Shown: positions 1-6,084 of the stretch, piece after piece
Layout of the letters: the number at the start of each line of letters is the position of its first letter
Numbering within the stretch: position 1 is the first letter of the stretch
NCBI GenBank assembly: GCA_016929985.1
Contig: JAFGIH010000354.1
Location: 1 to 6,263 of the forward strand
DNA: 6,263 nt
Origin: Thermoleophilia bacterium
GTDB lineage: Bacteria > Actinomycetota > Thermoleophilia > RBG-16-64-13
Direction of reading: 5' to 3'
Program-made: the position numbers and the translations under genes
The notes under the pieces: generated by a model
The model's database searches: none
What the model was told of the DNA's origin: nothing
What the model saw: only the letters and a program-made list of their open reading frames with translations

Positions 1-2
1 AT

Positions 3-551
3 GCCAAAGATCCATATACCGAAGGCCACTCGCAGCGGGTATCAGATTATTCTCTCGCCATCGCCCGCCAGCTGGACATTGCCAGCGAGACGATCAACCA
101 CCTGCGCATTGCCGGGCTGCTGCATGACGTGGGCAAGATCGGGGTGGCTGGCGACCTGCTTCGCAAGCCCGGCCCTCTGGATGCCGGCGAGGAGGACATG
201 GTGCGGCGGCATGTGGACCTGAGCGCGGCCGTCATCAACGATATGCCTCGCCTGGCCCGGGTGGCGGAGGCCGTTCAGGCGCATCACGAGCACCACGACG
301 GCGGCGGCTATCCCGCGGAGGTCTCCGGCGACGACATCCCCATCCTGGGCCGCATCCCGGCTATCGCCGATGCTTACTCGGCCATGACCCTGACCAGACC
401 CTACCGCAAGGGCCTCACGCCCAAGCAGGCGCGAGACGAGCTGGTGAGAGCCGCCGGGACGCAGTTCGACCCAGATCTGGTCGCCAAGTTCATCCACATC
501 CTCGACGCCCAGGCGGACGAGCCCGAGATCTCGGAGGCCGAAGCCGGTTAG
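3..551 (+). CDS. HD-GYP domain cyclic-di-GMP phosphodiesterase, 3' part (5' end outside window)
   Basis: The last 182 residues of an HD-GYP protein are read from base 3 with no start codon in frame, so the gene begins before the window. HD-GYP proteins hydrolyse the second messenger cyclic-di-GMP, usually as output domains of sensors or response regulators; any sensor part is out of view. Visible motifs, counted from the first residue here, are DPYTEGHS (3-10), HDVGK (41-45), H70, HHEHHDGGGYP (94-104), IADAY (121-125) and RPYR (132-135). H9, H41, D42, H70, H94, H95 and D123 fit the two-metal ligand set by spacing. The usual YDA motif reads YSA (S126), and a Tyr sits where the third-metal Glu of three-iron members would be, so a binuclear enzyme is expected. 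The domain is complete to its C-terminus, followed by a short acidic tail. The gene converges on hisD. The family call is secure; the exact substrate is inferred. Confidence 0.93.
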   Translation, partial: AKDPYTEGHSQRVSDYSLAIARQLDIASETINHLRIAGLLHDVGKIGVAGDLLRKPGPLDAGEEDMVRRHVDLSAAVINDMPRLARVAEAVQAHHEHHDGGGYPAEVSGDDIPILGRIPAIADAYSAMTLTRPYRKGLTPKQARDELVRAAGTQFDPDLVAKFIHILDAQADEPEISEAEAG

Positions 552-561
552 CCTTCGGCTA
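549..561. terminator. Small hairpin at the convergent HD-GYP/hisD junction containing both stop codons
   Basis: TAGCC-TTC-GGCTA forms a perfect 5-bp stem with a three-base loop. The left arm begins with the TAG stop of the HD-GYP gene (549-551). The right arm ends with CTA, which is the TAG stop of hisD on the other strand (559-561). The hairpin is short and has no T-tract on either strand, so it is at best a weak bidirectional terminator. No better terminator is seen for either gene. Confidence 0.3.
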
Positions 562-1914
562 GGAAGCTCCGTCCTTTGCCCGCAACTCCGCCGACGCTTT
601 GTGAAAAGTGAAGCCCTCGCTGTCGGCGATCTTGGCCAGATGTGGGGTGAGCAGGCGCACTGCTTCGACCGTCATCTCCACATACGACGACCGCCGCATG
701 AAGGTGTTCACCGACAGCGGCGAAGCGAAACGGGCCGAGCCCTCCGTAGGCAACACGTGGTTGCTCCCAGCGACGTAGTCCCCGAAGGCAGTGGGGGCGA
801 GATGGCCGACGAACACCGCTCCCGCCGAACGCACCCGGCGTAGGAAGTCGCGCGGATCGGCCACCTCGATCTCGAGGTGTTCCGGCGCGTAGGTGTTGAC
901 GAGCGCTTCGGCCACGGCGAGGAAGTCTTCGCCCTGCGCGGGATAGAAGGCGGCCAGTCGCGAATCGGCTGCCTCACTTGGCGCGGCCTCACTGTCCGCG
1001 GCCTCGCCGGAGCCGGAAGCTCCCGCGGCCGGGGCCGGGACGGCCCCGTCACGTAGAGCGTCCAGCTCTTCCTGGACGGCCCCGCACAGAGCCTCCGAAT
1101 CAGCCATCAGCACCGCGCTGGCCCCCATGCCGTGCTCTTCTTGGGCCAGGAGGTCCGCGGCGACCCAGTCGGGGCGGGCGGTACGATCGGCCACTACCAA
1201 CACCTCGCTGGGCCCGGCCAGGCTGTCGATGCCCACCGTGCCGTAGACCTGGCGCTTCGCCTCCATGACGTAGGCGTTGCCCGGGCCGCAGATGACGTCG
1301 ACCTTCGGGATGGTCTCGGTGCCGTAGGCCATGGCCGCGATAGCCTGGGCCCCTCCCACGCCGAACACCCGCGAGACGCCCACCAGCCGAGCGGCGGCCA
1401 GTATCGACTGATTCACCCTGCCGTCACGACCCGGAGGCGTGCAGATGACGAGCTCCTTCACCCCCGCCACGAGAGCCGGGACGGCGTTCATGATCACCGT
1501 CGAAGCGTAGGCCCCCAGACCGCCGGGCACGTACAGACCGGCTCGTTCCACCGGCAGATGACGGATGCCCAGACGTTGCCCCTGCGCGCCCTCCTCTTCC
1601 CAGTCAGGCACCAACTCGTGGCGGTGGAAGAAGGTACAGTTGTCGCGGGAGGTCTGAAGCGCCGCGATGAGAGCCGGATCGACCTCCCGGTACGCGGCCT
1701 CAAGTTCCTCAGCCGGCACCGCCAGCGTGGCAACGCTGGCCTGGGGCCAGTCGAAACGGGCGGTCGCTTCGACCACGGCGGCGTCGCCCCGGGTGCGGAT
1801 ATCGTCGAGCAGGCGGGCCACGACCTCGGTCACCTCGCGACTCGACGACTCCGAAGGCCGCAGGGCGCCGACCTCCTGAGCCACGGAGGCGCGCCCGAGG
1901 GGTCTGATGTTCAC
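559..1914 (-). CDS. hisD: Histidinol dehydrogenase
   Basis: This zinc enzyme carries out the last two steps of histidine synthesis: L-histidinol to histidinal to L-histidine, with 2 NAD+. The GTG at 1914-1912 is chosen because it gives MNIRPLG and overlaps the dnaE stop as GTGA; an ATG at 1944 would add ten residues inside dnaE. The protein is 451 residues. Family motifs are AGLYVPGG (125-132), GVGGAQAIAAMAYGT (185-199), DVICGPGNAYV (206-216) and GIDSLAGPSEVLVVAD (228-243). The zinc ligands of E. coli HisD correspond to Q258, H261, D379 and H438, and the catalytic Glu-His pair to E345-H346 in APEHLEI. The usual QAEH reads QEEH here. Aligned to E. coli numbering, the catalytic C-terminal positions are shifted by about 20, explained by an Ala/Ser/Glu-rich insert at residues 291-318. 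All key residues are present, so the enzyme should be active. It is the final gene of the dnaE operon. Confidence 0.97.
   Translation of the reverse strand: MNIRPLGRASVAQEVGALRPSESSSREVTEVVARLLDDIRTRGDAAVVEATARFDWPQASVATLAVPAEELEAAYREVDPALIAALQTSRDNCTFFHRHELVPDWEEEGAQGQRLGIRHLPVERAGLYVPGGLGAYASTVIMNAVPALVAGVKELVICTPPGRDGRVNQSILAAARLVGVSRVFGVGGAQAIAAMAYGTETIPKVDVICGPGNAYVMEAKRQVYGTVGIDSLAGPSEVLVVADRTARPDWVAADLLAQEEHGMGASAVLMADSEALCGAVQEELDALRDGAVPAPAAGASGSGEAADSEAAPSEAADSRLAAFYPAQGEDFLAVAEALVNTYAPEHLEIEVADPRDFLRRVRSAGAVFVGHLAPTAFGDYVAGSNHVLPTEGSARFASPLSVNTFMRRSSYVEMTVEAVRLLTPHLAKIADSEGFTFHKASAELRAKDGAS
961..1005 (-). repeat. Three tandem 15-bp repeats inside hisD (EAADS / EAAPS / EAADS)
   Basis: On the - strand three 15-base units follow each other: 1005-991 GAGGCCGCGGACAGT, 990-976 GAGGCCGCGCCAAGT and 975-961 GAGGCAGCCGATTCG. 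They keep the reading frame and encode EAADS, EAAPS and EAADS. The first two units differ at four bases near the end; the third has drifted further, mostly at synonymous positions. The repeats form the C-terminal part of the low-complexity insert of HisD, which lies before the APEHLEI catalytic motif. In-frame slippage or duplication is the likely origin. Confidence 0.8.
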
Positions 1915-4900
1915 GACCGCGGCGCCGCCGTGGCGCCCTGACATACACAACTATCGCCCAGCAGCGCCTTCAACTCGGCGAACAGGGTGGTCTGCGGATC
2001 GACGCGGAAGCCGTCACCCAGGCGCAGACACCGAGCTCCCGCAGCCGTGCGCACGTACATGTCGACTGCGCACTGCCCGGGGAAACGCACCAAGATGCTC
2101 TTGAGGTTATCCACCACGCTCGCAGGGAAGCGCTCGCCGTCGACCGTGAGGGCCACGGGTTCGAGGCCGGTCTTGGGAACGAAGGCCTCGACGGCCAGCG
2201 GGATGAACTTGATCTCCGCCTCATCCTTGTGATCCACCCGGCCCTTGATCTTGACGACTTTGTCTTCCACCAATATTTCCTTGCTCTCCTGATAGATGGC
2301 CGGGAAGCACAGCATCTCAATCGAGCCCTCCAAGCCCTCGATCGTGACGAAAGCCATGAGCTCGTTGGTCCTCTTGGTGGTGATCCTTTTGACCGTGCCC
2401 ACCATGCCGACGATAGTGGTGATCGCCCCGTCGGGCAACTCACTGAGTTGGGAGATCAGGTGGGCGGCCTCCCGCCGGACGTGGTGCCGGATGTCTTTCA
2501 GGGGATGCGAGCTCACATACAGTCCCAGAGTCTCTTTCTCCAAGGCCAGAAGCTCTTCCTTCGAGAAGTCTTCGTGGGGTATTTGCACCGGGGGATGCCC
2601 GTTCGTACGCTTGCCGTTGCCGGCCGCGGAGCCCTTGCTGTTTGTGCCGGCTTTGTCATCCGCGGGCTCCGGCTCCATGAGGAGGTCGAAGATGGAGCCC
2701 TGCCCCCGATCGGAGTCCGAACGGGTCTTCTTGCCGTGCGCCATGGCCTGCGGCATGACCATGAGCATCCCCCGCCGCGACGGCCCGATGGAATCGAGCG
2801 CGCCCGACTTGATGAGACTCTCGATGGCCCTCCCGTTGACCACGCCCAAGTCCAGGCGCTCGCAGAAATCGAACAGATCGCGGAACGGACCATCCTGTTC
2901 CCGGGCCTCGAGGATGTTGCGGATGGCAGTCTCGCCCACGTTCTTCACCGCGTTGAGCCCGAAGCGGATGCGCCCTTCGACGCCGCGGAAGTCGAGCACC
3001 GACTCGTTGATGTCGGGCGGCAGCACCTCGATGCCCATCTCGTTGGCCACCGTCACGTAGAAGGGCACTTTGTCCTTGGTGTCCATGACGCTGGAGATGA
3101 GCGCCGCCATATACTGCACCGGGAACTTGGCTTTGAGATACGCCGTGCGGTAGGAGATGAGCGCGTAGCAGGCCGCGTGCGACTTGTTGAACGAGTAGTC
3201 GCCGGCCTTCTCCATGAGCGACCACAGGTGGTCGATAGCCCGCGGCGCCGTGTCGGAAGCGGCGGCGCCCTCGCGGAACTTGGGCTCCAACTGCTCCATC
3301 TTGGCCTTGATCTTCTTGCCGATGGCCTTGCGCAGATCGTCGGCCTGGGCCGGCGTGAAACCGCCGATGCGCTTGGAGATCTCCATGAGCTGCTCTTGAT
3401 AGATGGCCACCCCATGGGTGGGGCTGAGGATGGGCTCCAACCGGTCGTCCACGTACTTGATGCTGCCCGGGTCGCGCTTGTTGCGGGCGTACTCGGGGAT
3501 GAACTCCATGGGCCCGGGCCGGTAGAGGGCCACCAGCGCGATGAGGTCGTCGAAGCGAGTGGGTTGGATCTCGCGCAGCGCCTCGCGCATGCCGCTCGAC
3601 TCGAACTGGAAGACGCCCTCAGAGTCGCCCTTGGCCAGCATGCGGTAGGTCTCGGCGTCGTCGAGGGGGATAGTCTCGATGGAGAAATCGGGATGCCCGC
3701 CCTCGCGGATGATGCGCACGGCGCTGTCGATGACGTCGAGGTTACGGAGGCCCAGGAAGTCCATCTTGAGCAGTCCCAGCTTCTCGACGTCGGTCATGGA
3801 CACCTGGGTGACCACCTCGGCATCGCCCTTCTGCATGAGCGGCAGATGATCGGTGAGCGGCCCCCGCGAGATGACCACGCCCGCGGCGTGGATGGAATCC
3901 TGGCGGATGAGGCCTTCGAGCGGTCGGGCCATGTCGACGACCTCGCGCACCTGCGGGTTGGAGTCGTAAGCCACACGCAGCTCGCACTTGGGATCGTTCA
4001 GGCAGTCGTCGAGAGTGATGTTGAGCACCTCGGGCACCAGCTTGGCGATGCGGTCTGACTCGCTGTAAGGCACGTCCATGACCCGGGCGGCGTCGCGGAT
4101 GGCCTGCCGCGCCTTGATGGTGCCGAAGGTGGCGATCTGCGCCACATGATCGCGGCCGTATTTCTTGGCAACGTACTCGATGACCCTCTCGCGTCCGACC
4201 ACCGAGAAGTCGATGTCGATATCGGGCATGCTGATGCGGTCGGGATTGAGAAAGCGCTCGAAGAGCAGTTCGTATTTCAGAGGATCGAGATCGGTGATGC
4301 CCAGCAGGTATGCCACCAACGAGCCGGCGGCCGAACCCCTGCCCGGGCCCACGGGGATACCCTCCCGTTTGGAGTAACTCACGAAGTCCCACACGATGAG
4401 GAAGTAGGGCGGGAAGCCCATCTTCTCCACCACGGCCAGCTCCATCTCCAGCCGCTCTCGGATCTCAGGGGTCACGGCGTCGCCATAGCGGCGCACAAGA
4501 CCCTTCTCGCACTGCTCGCGCAGGTAGGAGGCTTCGTCATAGCCCTCCGGCACCGGGAAGGGCGGGATAAGCATGTTTTCCAGCTGTATCTCGACGTTGC
4601 AGCGCTCCGCGACCTCCAGGGTGTTGGTCACGGCCTCGGGATGGTCAGGGAAGGCCTGCAGCATCTCGTGCTCGTCCTTGAAGAAGAACTCCTCGGTCGA
4701 GAAGCGCATGCGGTTCTCTTCCGACAGCCGCGACCCCGTCTGGATACAGAGCAGTACGTCGTGCGCGGCGGAATCCTGCTCGCGCAGGTAGTGCACGTCG
4801 TTAGTCGCGACCAGCTTGAGGCCGGTGCGCTCCGCCAGCTCGATCATGCGCGGGTTGACTTCGACCAGATCGCGGATGCCCGTCTCCTGGATCTCCAGGT

Positions 4901-5468
4901 AGACGTTCTCCCGGCCGAAGATATCGATGAGCCGCTCCACTTCCGCGTCGGCAGCCGTGATCTGCCCGTTCTCCAGCGCCTTGGACAACCGGCCGCTCGG
5001 GCATCCCGAAAGGCATATGAGCCCCTCCGAATGCTCCCGCAGCGCCGAGTAATCCATGCGCGGCTTGTAGTAGTAACCCTCGAGGAAGGCCAGACTGCCC
5101 AGCTTCAGTAGGTTGCGATATCCGGTATTGTCGCGGGCCAGCAGCGTGAGATGCCAGCGATCCTCGTTCTGGCCCTCCTTGCGGAAGCGGTCTTCGACGA
5201 CATATGCCTCGAGCCCGATGATGGGCTTGATGCCGGCCTTACGGCACTGCTGGTAAAACTGGATGATGCCGGAGAGCACCCCGTGATCGGTGATGGCGAG
5301 GGCGGGCATGCCCAGCTCCACCGCCCGGCTGACGAGATCGGCGATCTTGCAGGCCCCGTCGAGCGCGGAGTAGTGCGTGTGCACGTGCAGGTGGCAGAAG
5401 CGGGACACCGGCGGGGCGGGTTCCGGCTCTGTTTGGACTTCTGCGACAGGTTCAGACGAAGCCGGCAA
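1911..5468 (-). CDS. dnaE: DNA polymerase III alpha subunit with intact PHP domain
   Basis: This is the catalytic subunit of the replicative polymerase, 1185 residues. The PHP domain (about 24-290) keeps all nine metal ligands known from proofreading DnaE1 proteins: H28, H30, D37, H62, E87, H106, C156, D224 and H226. The polymerase core has GPGRGSAAGSLVAYLLG (374-390), MPDIDIDF (414-421) with catalytic D418 and D420, and KMDFLGLRNL with the third Asp, D570. A helix-hairpin-helix region follows from about 832, then QGSIFD (923-928), a fit to the beta-clamp binding motif, a Gly/Lys/Asn-rich linker, an OB fold (1014-1096) and a C-terminal domain ending in ELKALLG. The TTG start at 5468 has a GGGGAG ribosome binding site 10 bases upstream. 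A GTG at 5408 would give MSRFCHLHVHTHYS, closer to the usual DnaE N-terminus and without the Glu/Pro-rich extension, but it lacks a clear ribosome binding site. The stop overlaps hisD by four bases. Confidence 0.98.
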   Translation of the reverse strand: MPASSEPVAEVQTEPEPAPPVSRFCHLHVHTHYSALDGACKIADLVSRAVELGMPALAITDHGVLSGIIQFYQQCRKAGIKPIIGLEAYVVEDRFRKEGQNEDRWHLTLLARDNTGYRNLLKLGSLAFLEGYYYKPRMDYSALREHSEGLICLSGCPSGRLSKALENGQITAADAEVERLIDIFGRENVYLEIQETGIRDLVEVNPRMIELAERTGLKLVATNDVHYLREQDSAAHDVLLCIQTGSRLSEENRMRFSTEEFFFKDEHEMLQAFPDHPEAVTNTLEVAERCNVEIQLENMLIPPFPVPEGYDEASYLREQCEKGLVRRYGDAVTPEIRERLEMELAVVEKMGFPPYFLIVWDFVSYSKREGIPVGPGRGSAAGSLVAYLLGITDLDPLKYELLFERFLNPDRISMPDIDIDFSVVGRERVIEYVAKKYGRDHVAQIATFGTIKARQAIRDAARVMDVPYSESDRIAKLVPEVLNITLDDCLNDPKCELRVAYDSNPQVREVVDMARPLEGLIRQDSIHAAGVVISRGPLTDHLPLMQKGDAEVVTQVSMTDVEKLGLLKMDFLGLRNLDVIDSAVRIIREGGHPDFSIETIPLDDAETYRMLAKGDSEGVFQFESSGMREALREIQPTRFDDLIALVALYRPGPMEFIPEYARNKRDPGSIKYVDDRLEPILSPTHGVAIYQEQLMEISKRIGGFTPAQADDLRKAIGKKIKAKMEQLEPKFREGAAASDTAPRAIDHLWSLMEKAGDYSFNKSHAACYALISYRTAYLKAKFPVQYMAALISSVMDTKDKVPFYVTVANEMGIEVLPPDINESVLDFRGVEGRIRFGLNAVKNVGETAIRNILEAREQDGPFRDLFDFCERLDLGVVNGRAIESLIKSGALDSIGPSRRGMLMVMPQAMAHGKKTRSDSDRGQGSIFDLLMEPEPADDKAGTNSKGSAAGNGKRTNGHPPVQIPHEDFSKEELLALEKETLGLYVSSHPLKDIRHHVRREAAHLISQLSELPDGAITTIVGMVGTVKRITTKRTNELMAFVTIEGLEGSIEMLCFPAIYQESKEILVEDKVVKIKGRVDHKDEAEIKFIPLAVEAFVPKTGLEPVALTVDGERFPASVVDNLKSILVRFPGQCAVDMYVRTAAGARCLRLGDGFRVDPQTTLFAELKALLGDSCVCQGATAAPRS

Positions 5469-5478
5469 GATAACAGGT

Positions 5479-5484
5479 CTCCCC
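5479..5484 (-). promoter_or_regulatory. Ribosome binding site for the TTG start of dnaE
   Basis: GGGGAG on the - strand ends 10 bases before the TTG at 5468-5466. The spacing is slightly long but acceptable. It is the main reason to prefer this start over the downstream GTG at 5408. Confidence 0.5.
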
Positions 5485-5519
5485 GCGGATGCGTCACGTC
5501 GATGCGATACTACCGCTCG

Positions 5520-5548
5520 ATTCTAACCGAAGGGGGCGGCGGCCTCAA
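5520..5548 (-). promoter_or_regulatory. Sigma-70-type promoter of the dnaE-hisD operon
   Basis: On the - strand TTGAGG (5548-5543) and TAGAAT (5525-5520) are separated by exactly 17 bp. The -10 box matches the consensus at five of six bases and the -35 box at four of six. Transcription would start near 5513, giving a leader of about 45 bases before the TTG start of dnaE. The promoter reads only into dnaE and hisD. No operator is recognised. Confidence 0.7.
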
Positions 5549-5570
5549 GCGGGTTGGGGGGCTGAGAGCG

Positions 5571-5591
5571 AACAAAATCCGCTGCTAGCGG
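5571..5591 (-). terminator. Candidate intrinsic terminator upstream of the dnaE promoter
   Basis: Read on the - strand, CCGCT-AGC-AGCGG (5591-5579) forms a perfect 5-bp stem and is followed directly by ATTTTGTT (5578-5571). It ends about 22 bases before the -35 box of dnaE, so it would stop transcription from the small lysine-rich gene before dnaE's own promoter. The stem is short, so efficiency is uncertain. Confidence 0.4.
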
Positions 5592-5596
5592 GTTTC

Positions 5597-5784
5597 GGTC
5601 ACCGGGGAGGTAACGACCCGGCAGCGAGTGAGACCCCTGAGAGGGGTCGTCGCTTCGACTCTTACCCCCGCTCAGCAGACGGCGCCGCGTTGCTTCGCTC
5701 GCTGCGCTGTCTGCGGGGTGCGAAACTGCGCTCTGACCCCTCTCGGGTGTCTCCGCACCCTTCACGGCCTCTCCCCCGGTGACC
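5597..5784 (+). repeat. Structured palindromic element, copy E1
   Basis: This 188-base imperfect palindrome is made of nested helices. The outer stem is GGTCACCGGGG (5597-5607) with 5774-5784. The middle stem pairs 5630-5648 with 5735-5753: 19 positions with one G-T wobble and one mismatch, including a perfect 10-bp run, GAGAGGGGTC with GACCCCTCTC. The inner stem is ACCCC (5664-5668) with 5715-5719, followed by a one-sided bulge CGCTCA (5669-5674) and then GCAGAC (5675-5680) with 5709-5714. The tip contains TTGCTTCGCTCGC (5690-5702). No protein-coding signal is convincing across it. Copy E2 on the opposite strand shares its loop sequences and architecture. It may be a non-coding RNA or a REP/MITE-like repeat; its transcription strand is unknown, and the + strand is assigned here only as a reference. 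Confidence 0.75.
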
Positions 5785-5826
5785 TCATCCCTGTTTCCGG
5801 TGAACACCACTCTGCTGAGCCTTCCG

Positions 5827-5940
5827 TCAGTCCACGTTCGAGGACTTCGGGGTCTTGGGCTTCTTCGATGCCTTGGGTTGCTTGGGCTGTTTGGGCTTCT
5901 TGGACTCTTTGTTGGGTTTCTTGTCGCGTTGAAGCTCCAT
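5827..5940 (-). CDS. Small lysine/proline-rich basic protein (37 residues), function unknown
   Basis: An ATG at 5940-5938 opens a 37-residue frame ending in TGA at 5829-5827. A strong ribosome binding site, AGAGAGGG, ends seven bases before the ATG. The protein begins MELQRDKKPNK and continues with repeated KPK/QPK units (for example KKPKQPKQPK at 14-23). It has 12 Lys, 1 Arg, 6 Pro and only 4 acidic residues, with no hydrophobic segment, signal peptide or Cys. About 29 of the 36 codons after the start end in G or C, which fits coding in a high-GC genome. I do not recognise a family. The composition suggests an intrinsically disordered, nucleic-acid- or ribosome-binding peptide, but that is inference. 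It lies between the palindromic elements E1 and E2 and upstream of dnaE on the same strand, separated from it by a candidate terminator. Confidence 0.65.
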   Translation of the reverse strand: MELQRDKKPNKESKKPKQPKQPKASKKPKTPKSSNVD

Positions 5941-5947
5941 GTAGTGG

Positions 5948-5955
5948 CCCTCTCT
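5948..5955 (-). promoter_or_regulatory. Ribosome binding site of the lysine-rich small gene
   Basis: AGAGAGGG on the - strand ends seven bases before the ATG at 5940. The GAGG core and spacing are close to ideal, and this site is the main support for calling such a short gene. Confidence 0.6.
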
Positions 5956-5984
5956 GGGTCTCGACACGTTGGGGTCCGTTGGGG

Positions 5985-6013
5985 AGGTTACCGCGGCTGC
6001 AGAGAGTCGACAA
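5985..6013 (-). promoter_or_regulatory. Weak candidate promoter of the lysine-rich small gene
   Basis: On the - strand TTGTCG (6013-6008) and TAACCT (5990-5985) are spaced 17 bp apart. The -35 box matches at four of six bases, but the -10 box matches at only three. A start near 5978 would give a leader of about 38 bases. The position suits the small gene, but the match is poor and could be chance. Confidence 0.22.
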
Positions 6014-6084
6014 CCGGCTGCCGCAGGGATCAGGCCTGAAACGCCGATAAACAGCAGAGCCCTCCCACTCGGCGCCGCCCGCTA

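Noticed and set aside
1..222. A + strand frame opening with ATG at base 1
   Set aside because: Frame 3 over the same bases encodes the conserved HD-GYP motifs without interruption, so the frame at base 1 is spurious.
1132..1941. A 269-codon + strand frame opposite hisD
   Set aside because: hisD on the other strand has full family motifs; this frame is a composition shadow.
2229..4058. A 609-codon open frame on the + strand, antisense to dnaE
   Set aside because: It lies wholly inside conserved dnaE, has no recognisable domain, and is rich in His, Asp, Leu and Val as expected from the antisense of a high-GC gene.
5597..5784. E1 as a 6S RNA
   Set aside because: Length and rod shape are similar, but there is no single large central bubble flanked by long stems, the tip loop is the conserved part, and a second inverted copy lies 300 bases away. 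This is not excluded, but it is not supported.
5523..5810. A 95-codon - strand frame across E1
   Set aside because: It runs through the palindromic arms and the dnaE promoter, shows no family resemblance and has low-complexity sequence set by the inverted repeats.
5967..5986. Two adjacent 10-base units, CGTTGGGGTC and CGTTGGGGAG
   Set aside because: Only two copies, in the leader of the small gene, with nothing to distinguish them from chance in GC-rich DNA.
5779..6039. A + strand frame of 86 codons with a hydrophobic Leu/Gly/Phe stretch that looks like a membrane helix
   Set aside because: The hydrophobic run is the antisense of the Lys/Pro codons of the small gene. It starts at a GTG with no ribosome binding site and overlaps the E1 arm, while the - strand frame has a strong ribosome binding site and an ATG.
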